This document shows, one piece after another, positions 1 through 6,741 of a DNA stretch of 10,295 nucleotides. The stretch spans positions 1 to 10,295 of the forward strand of contig JAICPK010000025.1 of NCBI GenBank assembly GCA_025929855.1, in the 5' to 3' direction. The notes under the pieces were generated by a model that was not told where the DNA came from, did no database searches, and saw only the letters and a list, made by a program, of their open reading frames with translations. A program made the position numbers and the translations under genes. The DNA comes from Nitrososphaera sp. GTDB lineage: Archaea; Thermoproteota; Nitrososphaeria; Nitrososphaerales; Nitrososphaeraceae. Numbering within the stretch: position 1 is the first letter of the stretch; each line of letters starts with the position of its first letter.

Positions 1-62
1 CCATGCGTCTTCACGAGATATCTAAGGCGGGCGCCTTCGAAGAGTTAGATGAAGAGATATGA
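1..62 (+). CDS. 3' end of an unidentified gene (partial)
   Basis: One plus-strand frame is open from the window edge to a TGA at 60-62. It reads MRLHEISKAGAFEELDEEI from the first ATG at position 3. The acidic, helix-forming sequence looks like a real C-terminus, but the gene cannot be identified from about 20 residues. A tandem 10-base duplication (51-60 and 61-70) overlaps the stop codon. Either copy gives the same ending, so the duplication does not change the protein. The alternative is a chance open frame. Confidence 0.35.
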   Translation, partial: MRLHEISKAGAFEELDEEI

Positions 63-70
63 AGAGATAT
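51..70. repeat. Tandem duplication of gaagagatat across a stop codon
   Basis: The 10-mer gaagagatat occurs twice without a gap, at 51-60 and 61-70. The TGA ending the leftmost frame spans the junction (60-62). The second copy is followed by another TGA in the equivalent register. This looks like a recent replication-slippage event. Confidence 0.8.
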
Positions 71-93
71 GACGAAAGCCTTTTCATTTAGGC

Positions 94-131
94 AGTCCTT
101 TTTGGACTCTTATTCTGGCCAGGATAAGGAC
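94..131 (+). other. Two adjacent hairpins with competing pairings
   Basis: A stem agtcc/ggact with a five-T loop occupies 94-108. Directly after it, 109-128 is a nearly perfect 20-base palindrome (cttattctggccaggataag, one G-T pair). The left arm gtcctt (95-100) can also pair with aaggac (126-131), so the first hairpin and this longer pairing exclude each other. It lies just beyond the end of the leftmost reading frame, so it may be a 3' UTR or termination structure. The role is unknown. Confidence 0.5.
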
Positions 132-189
132 TTAGACAATACACAATAATTGGTTCTACTAATGAAAATATTCAGCAGAAAAAGATACT

Positions 190-208
190 TTAGAAAAACA
201 AAACAAAT
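190..208 (-). terminator. T-rich terminator of the minus-strand beta-helix gene
   Basis: On the minus strand, the sequence about 60-80 bases past the stop at 271 is a broken T-tract; the plus strand shows A runs at 194-198, 200-203 and 205-207. Archaeal RNA polymerase terminates at such U-rich stretches without needing a hairpin. It is the first T-rich run downstream of this gene. Confidence 0.45.
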
Positions 209-270
209 CAATCATAACAAGCCAGTGCTGATACTATAAAGCCATATAATGGCTAGTTCTTGAATTTTCT

Positions 271-1488
271 CTAGCATATTCCGTCAGGAAGGGCTTTGCC
301 ACAACTATTTTGAAGATATTCATTCATCGATATGTGAATTGGTATTCCATCCGCATTACTAACATCAACAGCATGGTTGAGGATATTGTTAGAGGATATC
401 GTATTATTGAAACTACTTACATCTAAGAACATTCCAATATTGCCGTTTTCAATCAAAGTGTTAGTACCTATTATGAAGTTGTTAGAATCCATAAGCACAA
501 TTCCTTCATTAGTATTTTGTGATACATAATTACTTACGATCAACGCATCCTTACTTGATTGAGACGCTATGCCGATTGTATTTCCTTCAATAAAGCTTCT
601 ATAGATTGTAATTTTATCAGAGGCTTTTAATGACAGGCCTATATTGTTATCTATTAATTTAAGATCCAATATGTAACCTCTTTCGCCCCCGGCAAATTCA
701 ATAGCCTTATCAAAACCCGCGATAACACCAGGTCCACTGATTGTAATATTCTTTCGACCTGGAACCAGTATTCCGATCTCTTCTACTTTTGGGATGTTTG
801 ATATGTCTGTATTATTAGCCAAAGATAATCTATGATTATTGAGGTTTATGGTTATTCCATCTGTGCCTACAATCATCCCAACTCCGGGACATTCAATATC
901 TTTTAACAGGATAACATCTTTGGTTATTACCTGACCGCAAGATGCAATAGTTGTTGGATTATTTTTAGAATTTACAAAACTATTGGGCTTGGAGTTGACA
1001 GTAACCTTGTCATTTCTCTTAATTTCTTCCATCCTGCCCGCATCGCGATTATTAGCATTACCATTAGCATTAGCGTTGTTGTCATTGTTGTCGTTACTAT
1101 TTGTAATAATACTATTTGCAGTAGCTGTTGTGGCAAACGTAGCATTAGCTTTGTTATTTGTAATACTATTTGCAATAGCTGTTGTGGCAAACGTAGCATT
1201 AGCTTTGCCATCTTTGTTATTTGTAAGGGGAATAATAATCCTGTGCTCTATAGGATTTAAAATACCGAGTCCAAAATGAGCCCTGCCTTTAGCATCTGTG
1301 CTCGCAATTAATTGGTTATCATCCTGCAAATTTGCTTCCTGTTGTATCCGTGTTTCTTCTTGTCGTACTGGTGTTTCTTCTTGCTGTTGTCCCATAGTAA
1401 TTAGCATCATTAATGTGGATGATAATGCAACTAATACTGCTAATATTACCGCAAGCATAGGCACTCTATGCCTGACCAGCCGTTGCAT
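271..1488 (-). CDS. Exported/anchored right-handed beta-helix surface protein (paralogue 1)
   Basis: This 405-residue protein starts at an ATG at 1486-1488. Residues 10-32 are a hydrophobic segment after a basic start (MQRLVRHR), a signal peptide or signal anchor, so the rest should lie outside the membrane. Residues 35-180 are low in complexity and rich in Gln, Asn, Thr and Ala, with a tandem 18-residue repeat carrying NAT glycosylation sequons at N97 and N115. Residues 181-395 are a parallel beta-helix of the PbH1/NosD-like kind, with short repeats such as NNIGLSL and EGIVLMDS. Cysteines C183/C200 precede the helix and C396/C405 end the protein. All four match the paralogue at 2317-3501, along with the collinear motifs IASCGQV, GITINLN and NADG. 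No catalytic residues are recognisable, so a structural, adhesive or glycan-binding role is inferred. Confidence 0.85.
   Translation of the reverse strand: MQRLVRHRVPMLAVILAVLVALSSTLMMLITMGQQQEETPVRQEETRIQQEANLQDDNQLIASTDAKGRAHFGLGILNPIEHRIIIPLTNNKDGKANATFATTAIANSITNNKANATFATTATANSIITNSNDNNDNNANANGNANNRDAGRMEEIKRNDKVTVNSKPNSFVNSKNNPTTIASCGQVITKDVILLKDIECPGVGMIVGTDGITINLNNHRLSLANNTDISNIPKVEEIGILVPGRKNITISGPGVIAGFDKAIEFAGGERGYILDLKLIDNNIGLSLKASDKITIYRSFIEGNTIGIASQSSKDALIVSNYVSQNTNEGIVLMDSNNFIIGTNTLIENGNIGMFLDVSSFNNTISSNNILNHAVDVSNADGIPIHISMNEYLQNSCGKALPDGIC
1111..1207 (-). repeat. In-frame 54-base tandem repeat in beta-helix paralogue 1
   Basis: Two 43-base copies at 1111-1153 and 1165-1207 differ at a single base (1121 versus 1175). 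They are 54 bases (18 codons) apart. A 13-base piece of the linker (1151-1163) recurs at 1214-1226. Each copy encodes KANATFATTAxANSI, including an N-glycosylation sequon. The near-identity at DNA level points to recent duplication and possible length variation. Confidence 0.9.
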
Positions 1489-1517
1489 GCTCCCGAAAAA
1501 ATTATGCTTTTAGCGGG

Positions 1518-1533
1518 ATATATGAAATGGGTA
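1518..1533 (-). promoter_or_regulatory. TATA box plus TACCCATT element for beta-helix paralogue 1
   Basis: The minus strand reads TACCCATT (1533-1526) followed two bases later by the TATA-like ATATAT (1523-1518). The TATA centre is about 33 bases before the ATG, predicting a leader of only about 7 bases. The same 8-mer sits at the same place in the promoter of the paralogue at 2317. A second TATA-like sequence (tataaaag, minus, about 1574-1581) lies further upstream and would give a leader of about 60 bases. Confidence 0.55.
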
Positions 1534-1699
1534 TTTCCATTCCTACGATATTTCTTCCATAAAATTAAGGATACCTTTTATACGCACAAGTGACTAACAG
1601 ATAAAATTAGAGATTATAAACAAGAGGCTATCATCTTATTCCCTTTATCTCAAGCTCTCTAAGATTCTCATTCTTTCTTTGTTTATAGCTTTGATCTTC

Positions 1700-2062
1700 T
1701 CACTTTTTCTGCATGTTGTGCCACATAGGAATGCTGGATCTATAGTCAACGAACCAATTGTTAGTTGCAGCATCTGGTGATAACAGATCCCTGATACGTT
1801 GGTATACACGCAATAAAGCAATTCCTTTGCCGGTAGTCCTATAGATTGCGGTTCCTTTACTCCTCTCTTGAATTTCCATCCGGATATAATCATTCTCGAT
1901 CAACATAGAAAGGTACCTTTTGAATTGATTACTCGAAAGACCAGATACGAGCAATATTCTTCTCCTAGTTGCCCCACCGTTTGAAGCATCAAGAATAGAT
2001 GTGATAATATCAATTCTATCACGATTAGAGGTACTTTTTGAAACGCTGACATTATTGGCCAT
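1700..2062 (-). CDS. Small winged-helix transcriptional regulator
   Basis: This 120-residue protein begins MANNVSVSK at the ATG 2060-2062. Residues 14-95 form a winged helix: RDRIDIITSILDA is helix 1, GATRRRILLVSGLS leads into the recognition helix SSNQFKRYLSMLIENDYI, and RSKGTAIYRTTGKG is the wing. The closing segment IALLRVYQRIRDLL suggests a dimerisation helix. It resembles the archaeal HTH_45-type single-domain regulators, which are abundant in Thaumarchaeota. It lies between two paralogous beta-helix genes and is divergent from the plus-strand one, so control of that pair is plausible but unproven. After the TGA at 1700-1702 the frame stays open for 22 codons to a second TGA at 1631-1633. 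The ligand or signal cannot be told from sequence. Confidence 0.85.
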   Translation of the reverse strand: MANNVSVSKSTSNRDRIDIITSILDASNGGATRRRILLVSGLSSNQFKRYLSMLIENDYIRMEIQERSKGTAIYRTTGKGIALLRVYQRIRDLLSPDAATNNWFVDYRSSIPMWHNMQKK

Positions 2063-2265
2063 GGATTTTCTCTACTTCCGAACGACAATCCCGTGCACAA
2101 TGATAACTGCCATACTGTTAAAGATTCGAATATTTTGTCAATTTTCCTTTATACCTGCATCATAGCATCTTCAAATATATAGGATCTTTACTTCTGTAGC
2201 ATTATATAGAGGAACATTCAGAGATCTGTCATAGAAGCATATTCGAAATTACTGGCAAAAAGTCA

Positions 2266-2281
2266 GGGTATGGCATTACCC
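2266..2281. promoter_or_regulatory. Dyad GGGTA-N6-TACCC next to the TATA box
   Basis: A perfect 5-base inverted repeat with a 6-base spacer (2266-2270 and 2277-2281) ends three bases before the TATA box of paralogue 2. It covers the usual position of the TFB recognition element, so a dimeric regulator bound here would compete with or help pre-initiation complex assembly. The right arm is part of the TACCCATT element shared with paralogue 1. Confidence 0.45.
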
Positions 2282-2294
2282 ATTCTATAAATAC
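2277..2294 (+). promoter_or_regulatory. TACCCATT element and TATA box for beta-helix paralogue 2
   Basis: TACCCATT (2277-2284) is followed directly by ctataaatac (2285-2294). The TATA centre is about 27 bases before the ATG at 2317, predicting a leaderless or nearly leaderless transcript. No Shine-Dalgarno sequence is present, which fits. Confidence 0.6.
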
Positions 2295-2316
2295 TTTATT
2301 ATGGGTTTCCATCTCA

Positions 2317-3501
2317 ATGGAGCCCAAATCCATAGCGTTCTACACTGCAGTAGCTATGAGCATACTTGCAGTGTTAAGTGCAACAACATTTCCTGTGATG
2401 GCGCAAACACAAGACACAACAGACGAACAAGAAGAGCCGACACAGGGAGACAATAATGAAGAGAATAATGAAGGCAATAATGAAGTCGTGACACAGGGAG
2501 ACAATGATAATCAAGCCGAGACAGAGCAAACTGGCGGAGAGGACGGGAATTCAGCTAACAGCAACGGTAATGGTGGTGCTGCGGGTGCTGCAAGTGAAAG
2601 ACTAGGTCTACAACCAAACAGTGGAATAGCATCATGCGGACAAGTTGTAACACAAGACGTGACACTAACATCAGATCTTAATTGTGATAACGGAGATGGA
2701 CTTATTGTGGGTGCACCTGGTATAACCATCAACCTGAATGGCTATTCAATAACTGGCCCTCAGGGCGGCGGTGAAGCAAATCCAACAACAACAGCAAACT
2801 CTGGCAGGGGAGATAGTATAACACCAGTGAGCACAACAGCAAACTCTGGCAGTGAGGATGGCGGTGAAGCAGATGACGAAGCAAGCGGTGGTGAAGCAAA
2901 TCCAACAACAGCAGACTCTGGCAGTGGGGATAGTGATGTAACATCAGCCAGTACACCAAGACAAGCAACAGATTATGATGGAAGTAGCGGAATACTGGTT
3001 GCAAATGCCGACAATGTTGCCATACAAGGTCTTGGAGAAATAGCTGGCTTTAGCAGAGGAGTCACGTTCCTAGGAAGTTCAGGAGGAGCAGTCACAGATG
3101 TGCAATTGGTAAACAACGAGATAGGTGTAGTACAAGCTAGTTCAGAAGGAACCGAAGTCAGTAGAAACACTATCACCAACAACGGAATTGCAGTAGTATC
3201 AGACGCAAGTAACGGAGGAGTCACGGCGTTTAATCAGATAGTTGCTAACTTGGAACAAGGAATTCTCCTTCTAGGCAGTTCTGATAGTGTCGTAGCTGCA
3301 AACAACATGTATGGCAACGGAGCTAGCGGTATATACCTAGATCCAATGAGCCAACGCAACCACATAGACTACAACACAGTATTCGGCCATGAAACAGCTG
3401 ATCTGAATAATGCTGATGGAATGCCTACAAACGTGAACCAAAACAGCTTTGGAGACAACAATAACTGCGGAACCAGCCTTCCAGGTGGACTCTGCAGATA
3501 A
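2317..3501 (+). CDS. Secreted right-handed beta-helix surface protein (paralogue 2)
   Basis: This 394-residue protein has a signal peptide in residues 1-29 (hydrophobic core FYTAVAMSILAVLSA, likely cleavage after VMA). An acidic, Asn/Glu/Gly-rich linker (30-95) repeats TQGDN. The beta-helix domain runs from about residue 102 to the end. Conserved cysteines C107/C123 open it and C384/C393 close it, spaced almost exactly as in the paralogue at 271-1488. A low-complexity segment of about 70 residues (147-218), containing two copies of a GGEANPTT unit, interrupts the helix just after the NLNGYSITGP coil and is absent from paralogue 1. No membrane anchor is visible after the signal peptide, so the protein is either free or held by other surface components. 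A structural, adhesive or glycan-related role is inferred; no active-site residues are recognised. Confidence 0.85.
   Translation: MEPKSIAFYTAVAMSILAVLSATTFPVMAQTQDTTDEQEEPTQGDNNEENNEGNNEVVTQGDNDNQAETEQTGGEDGNSANSNGNGGAAGAASERLGLQPNSGIASCGQVVTQDVTLTSDLNCDNGDGLIVGAPGITINLNGYSITGPQGGGEANPTTTANSGRGDSITPVSTTANSGSEDGGEADDEASGGEANPTTADSGSGDSDVTSASTPRQATDYDGSSGILVANADNVAIQGLGEIAGFSRGVTFLGSSGGAVTDVQLVNNEIGVVQASSEGTEVSRNTITNNGIAVVSDASNGGVTAFNQIVANLEQGILLLGSSDSVVAANNMYGNGASGIYLDPMSQRNHIDYNTVFGHETADLNNADGMPTNVNQNSFGDNNNCGTSLPGGLCR
2440..2508 (+). repeat. In-frame 51-base-spaced repeat in the acidic linker
   Basis: acacagggagacaat occurs at 2440-2454 and again at 2491-2505, 17 codons apart, encoding TQGDN twice within an Asn/Glu-rich linker. 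Between them, further aataatgaa units encode NNE runs. Confidence 0.7.
2767..2934 (+). repeat. Imperfect repeats forming the insert in paralogue 2
   Basis: A 51-base unit at 2767-2817 (GGEANPTTTANSGRGDS) recurs at 2887-2934 minus one codon (GGEANPTTADSGSGDS). Between them is a partial unit encoding TTANSGSEDGGEA. Together they build the low-complexity insertion inside the beta-helix domain. Confidence 0.8.
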
Positions 3502-3530
3502 ATACCTGACCACACTAGGACAAATTAAGT

Positions 3531-3686
3531 CTACAAGAGCCTCACTTTTTTTATTTTTTTTGAAATTATATCTATTGCTTTAGATAGGATATTTCGATCT
3601 CCGGTTGTATAGATAACTTGCCGAATAGTCATAATTCTGAAGTACATCCACAAAACTGCGCCACTACTTGGAGTATCTTTAGCCAT
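3531..3686 (-). CDS. Possible small protein, unrecognised
   Basis: A 51-residue frame from the ATG at 3684-3686 begins MAKDTPSSGAVLWMYFRIMT and ends in the basic tail KKIKKVRLL. A TATA-like sequence (catgtatatca on the minus strand, about 3704-3714) lies about 24 bases before the ATG, as for a leaderless gene. The frame extends further upstream without a stop, into the antisense of the topoisomerase start, which is probably chance. Its 3' end reads through the T-rich terminator of paralogue 2, so the lysines may simply reflect that tract. I recognise no family; it may not be a gene. Confidence 0.3.
   Translation of the reverse strand: MAKDTPSSGAVLWMYFRIMTIRQVIYTTGDRNILSKAIDIISKKIKKVRLL
3546..3561 (+). 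terminator. T-rich terminator after beta-helix paralogue 2
   Basis: Two runs of seven or more T, broken by a single A, lie 45-60 bases past the TAA at 3499-3501. This matches the U-rich, hairpin-independent terminators of archaea. Confidence 0.65.
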
Positions 3687-3743
3687 ATCAAGGCTGGGGA
3701 ATGCTGATATACATGTTTGTCCACACAAAAATCCACCTAGTTC

Positions 3744-5795
3744 TTGTACACCCTTGTCGTCTGTGAAAAACCTGCTGCTGCAAGGAGAATAGCTCAGGCG
3801 CTTGGCGAGTCGACGGAGTTGAGGCACGGGGGCATCTCTATCTTTGAGGTAAAAAATAGTGCGCACCACTATAAAATATGCACAGCACTTGGACATCTGT
3901 ATGGCCTGAACGATGTCACCAAGAACAAAAGTGTATACCCTGTGCTTGACTTAGAGTGGGCGCCTGTTGCCAAGAACCCGCAAGTGATCAGAGCCATTAA
4001 TGCCATTTCCGAGCTAGCTAAAGATGCTTCATCATTCGTGCACGCATGTGACTATGACCAAGAAGGAGAAGTGATAGGCCACAGTATCTTACAGTATGCA
4101 TGTGGTGATAAATATGCAGAAGCATTAAGAGCTAAATTTTCAACACTAACTGACGAAGAAATAAGAGATTCGTTTACCAATCTGGCCAAGCCAAACTGGG
4201 GGCTTGCAGAGGCAGGTAGGTCGCGTCACATGCTCGATTTCATTTACGGGGTGAATCTCTCACGAGCACTTATTAGATCGTTTAAGAGCATCGGCAGATA
4301 TCGCAATCTCTCAATTGGGAGAGTGCAGGGACCAACGCTTGCCTTTGCAGTCAACAGAGAGATGGAGATCAGGTTGCATATACCAGATCCGTATTGGATA
4401 ATAACTGCAGAGTTTGACAAAGACGGACAGATATTTTCTGCGCAGTATGAAAAGCCAAAAGTGGATAAGCCTGCGGAAGCTAAGGCAATCATAGATGCCT
4501 GCGTAGGCAGAAATGGGACTGTAAACAACATTAGCGACAAAGAATCGATGCTGCCCCCGCCAGTGCCATTCAACATCGGCGACCTCCAGCGAGAAGCATA
4601 CAACCTGTTCAAGCTTAGCCCAGGCTATACACTTGCAATAGCGGAAAAATTGTATTTACAGGCATTGATCTCATACCCGCGCACCTCAAGCCAAAAGCTT
4701 CCATCTTCCATAGGATATGATAAAATAATTTCTGGCCTTTCAAAGATCGGCAAATATAGTCAATTGGTATCGATGCTCCTCTCAAAGGAGAAACTTGTGC
4801 CAAATGAAGGTCGAATGACAGATCCAGCGCACCCTGCTATCTACCCAACCGGCGTTGTACCACGGCATAAGCTGAGCGGCCTTGAATTGAGAGTGTACGA
4901 TCTTATCGTGAGGAGATTCCTTGCGGCATTTGGAGATACAGCAGTCAGCCGACACATAAATGTCACAATCGACGTAAGCGGATACATCTTCAAGGCAGGA
5001 GGCATGACGCTAACCTACGAAGGCTGGATGGTGCTCTACAAGCCTTATGTCAGATTCAATCAGCGCAAGCTTCCGAAACTCCACAAGGGGGACCTGCTGA
5101 GAAATTGGAGCATAGAAATGGAAGAGAAATTCACTCAGCCGCCTTACCGCTATAATCAAGCAAGCATTCTTGCCAAGATGGAGCAGGAAAAAATAGGAAC
5201 CAAGGCAACAAGAGCTGACATAATATCAACTCTATTCAAGCGGAATTACTTGGCAGCATGCAAGGGTGGGCTAGAGGTAACGGACCTAGGTTTTGCAGTC
5301 ATTGATTCCATGAGAGAGTTTGCGCCAAGTATAGTTTCTACAAACATGACAAGGTTAATGGAAGAGCAGCTTGCAAACGTGGAGCAAGGATCAGCGCACA
5401 GCATGTCGGTAATTGAGCAGGCAGTAGATAGACTGTTAGAGTCGCTGGCCTCATTCATAGAAAAAGAAGATGATATTGGGGCTCAGATAAACAGTGCTGT
5501 ATCAGCGGACACCGCACAAGCTTCAGTGCTTGGCCAGTGTCCACTGTGTAAGAAGGGGCAACTTTGCATAGTCCGGTCGCGTACTACACAAAAGCGCTTT
5601 GTTGGATGTTCGAATTATGTCGGCGGCTGCAAGGCAACTGCACCGCTACCACAAAAGGGCTCAATTAGAATTACGGGCAAAGCATGTCTAGAGTGCAGCT
5701 GGCCGTTGATAGGAGTAGTTTTTGCTCGAGGCACAAAGCAGTGGAGAATTTGCATAAACACTCATTGTATTTCTAAAAAGCGGGACACAACATAA
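3744..5795 (+). CDS. topA: DNA topoisomerase IA
   Basis: This 683-residue type IA topoisomerase relaxes or decatenates DNA by single-strand passage. The start is a TTG at 3744. An in-frame TAG at 3738-3740 leaves almost no other choice, and the N-terminus MYTLVVCEKPAAARRIAQAL is the proper first strand of the TOPRIM domain with catalytic E8. The TOPRIM acidic motif CDYDQEGE gives D103, D105 and E107. The catalytic tyrosine is Y311 in SYPRTSSQ. The central toroid follows, with the QEKIGTKATRADII motif at 481-494. The C-terminus carries two zinc-ribbon-like modules: C599/C602/C622/C629 and C648/C651/C670/C675. Overall it is closer to the archaeal topoisomerase III/IA group than to reverse gyrase, since it has no helicase domain. 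It is transcribed alone and converges with the amidase gene. Confidence 0.95.
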   Translation: MYTLVVCEKPAAARRIAQALGESTELRHGGISIFEVKNSAHHYKICTALGHLYGLNDVTKNKSVYPVLDLEWAPVAKNPQVIRAINAISELAKDASSFVHACDYDQEGEVIGHSILQYACGDKYAEALRAKFSTLTDEEIRDSFTNLAKPNWGLAEAGRSRHMLDFIYGVNLSRALIRSFKSIGRYRNLSIGRVQGPTLAFAVNREMEIRLHIPDPYWIITAEFDKDGQIFSAQYEKPKVDKPAEAKAIIDACVGRNGTVNNISDKESMLPPPVPFNIGDLQREAYNLFKLSPGYTLAIAEKLYLQALISYPRTSSQKLPSSIGYDKIISGLSKIGKYSQLVSMLLSKEKLVPNEGRMTDPAHPAIYPTGVVPRHKLSGLELRVYDLIVRRFLAAFGDTAVSRHINVTIDVSGYIFKAGGMTLTYEGWMVLYKPYVRFNQRKLPKLHKGDLLRNWSIEMEEKFTQPPYRYNQASILAKMEQEKIGTKATRADIISTLFKRNYLAACKGGLEVTDLGFAVIDSMREFAPSIVSTNMTRLMEEQLANVEQGSAHSMSVIEQAVDRLLESLASFIEKEDDIGAQINSAVSADTAQASVLGQCPLCKKGQLCIVRSRTTQKRFVGCSNYVGGCKATAPLPQKGSIRITGKACLECSWPLIGVVFARGTKQWRICINTHCISKKRDTT

Positions 5796-5883
5796 AATAT
5801 GGTTCTATAGCCTCTTCATTTACTCATATATATGATAGAAACGTCCAAATGCGGCTATTTCCATTTGATAGAAATCACTCGCC

Positions 5884-5891
5884 TTTTTTTT
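5884..5891 (+). terminator. T-run terminator of topA
   Basis: Eight consecutive T (5884-5891) lie about 90 bases past the topA stop. They overlap the TAA stop (5890-5892) of the convergent amidase gene, so the two 3' ends are packed together. Confidence 0.6.
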
Positions 5892-6699
5892 ATTTAGGAG
5901 ACAGGGTGTAAATATCTGTCCTACGGTTCTTTAACAGTGGCAATGAGCTGCGGACTTGGCGTATACGCCTCTTATCGATGTCAACTATTTCTATTCCTTC
6001 CCGCTTACCCATATCCATAAGCACTATGCCAAATGGATCTACTACCATACTCTTGCCGCAGTAAATATTGCCTACTTGGTCAGGGGCAACTATGTAGGAG
6101 CCGTTTTCAATAGCCCTTGCCTTGATCATCGTCTGCCAGTGCTCCTCTTTCATCTCCCCTGCAACCCAAGCAGATGGTGCGATGAGCACATCTGCACCTC
6201 TAACTGTCAATATCCTTGACAGCTCGGGAAAGCGCAAATCATAGCAGATCAAGAGTCCTGCAATGCCAGCAGGTGTCTTGTCAGGCTTGACGATTGATTT
6301 ACCGCGCATCAGCTTTGTAGATTCTTTGAACCCAAGGGCATCGTAAAGATGCAGCTTACGGTATACCGATGTTATTCTACCCCTCTCGTTTATGATTACA
6401 GCAGTATCATACACATGCGGCGGCTTGCTGCTTTTCTCATAAATAGTGACGACAACTCCAATTCTATTTTTCTTTGCAGCTGCCGCAACTGTCAAAACAA
6501 AGTTGCCCTTGACGGTTTCGGCAATTCTGGCCAGCTGGTTTGCAGATTGGCTAGGGGGTGAAAAAGCCATCTGGAATTCTGGAAAACAGACAAGGTGTGC
6601 ATTCTTGCCAGCCGCTTCCTCTATAAGATCAATAGATTTTTTCAGGTTTTCCTGCTTGTCTTCAGATGAGCGCATCTGTACTATTGCTATTTTCTTCAA
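5890..6699 (-). CDS. Carbon-nitrogen hydrolase (nitrilase superfamily, Nit1/Nit2-like amidase)
   Basis: This 269-residue single-domain enzyme has the family's usual length. The Glu-Lys-Cys triad is E41 (CFPEFQMAF), K115 (YRKLHLYD) and C152 (CYDLRFPELSR). The CYDLRFPEL signature is typical of the Nit branch, which includes omega-amidases and deaminated-glutathione amidases that remove amide groups from 2-oxo acid amides; the exact substrate is not readable. The start codon is TTG (6697-6699), with an in-frame TGA immediately upstream at 6700-6702. The first strand KKIAIVQMR is essential to the fold, so a later ATG is unlikely. It is the third gene of a minus-strand row after an XRE regulator and a tautomerase, 42 bases past the tautomerase stop. 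It may also have its own TATA box in that gap. Confidence 0.92.
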   Translation of the reverse strand: MKKIAIVQMRSSEDKQENLKKSIDLIEEAAGKNAHLVCFPEFQMAFSPPSQSANQLARIAETVKGNFVLTVAAAAKKNRIGVVVTIYEKSSKPPHVYDTAVIINERGRITSVYRKLHLYDALGFKESTKLMRGKSIVKPDKTPAGIAGLLICYDLRFPELSRILTVRGADVLIAPSAWVAGEMKEEHWQTMIKARAIENGSYIVAPDQVGNIYCGKSMVVDPFGIVLMDMGKREGIEIVDIDKRRIRQVRSSLPLLKNRRTDIYTLSPK

Positions 6700-6714
6700 T
6701 CATTGCAGAGAAGA

Positions 6715-6730
6715 TGATAAAAATAAAAAT
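6715..6730 (-). promoter_or_regulatory. Possible TATA box for the amidase gene
   Basis: The minus strand reads an A/T-only run (tatttttatttttat) centred about 24 bases before the TTG start. It would give a leaderless mRNA separate from, or additional to, read-through from the tautomerase gene. Confidence 0.4.
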
Positions 6731-6741
6731 AGTTTGCTGCA

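Larger units (their letters stand above)
2063..2316. promoter_or_regulatory. Divergent intergenic promoter region
   Basis: This 254-base AT-rich gap separates the winged-helix gene (minus) from beta-helix paralogue 2 (plus). It contains several TATA-like sequences. On the minus strand these include ggtataaagg near 2149-2158, giving a leader of about 60 bases for the regulator, and tatatatt near 2176-2183. I see no convincing ORF or RNA gene here. A dyad and a TATA box at its right end are listed separately. Confidence 0.5.

Noticed and set aside
972..1279. Alternative frames with hydrophobic repetitive sequences on both strands over the beta-helix 1 stalk
   Set aside because: They are produced by the 54-base tandem repeat read in other frames. 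The real frame has signal sequence, conserved cysteines and a paralogue.
3687..3896. Minus-strand frame over the topA 5' end, giving a 121-residue protein with the small frame at 3531-3686
   Set aside because: This part is antisense to well-conserved TOPRIM codons of topA, so it is a shadow. Only the part beyond topA is kept as a weak candidate.
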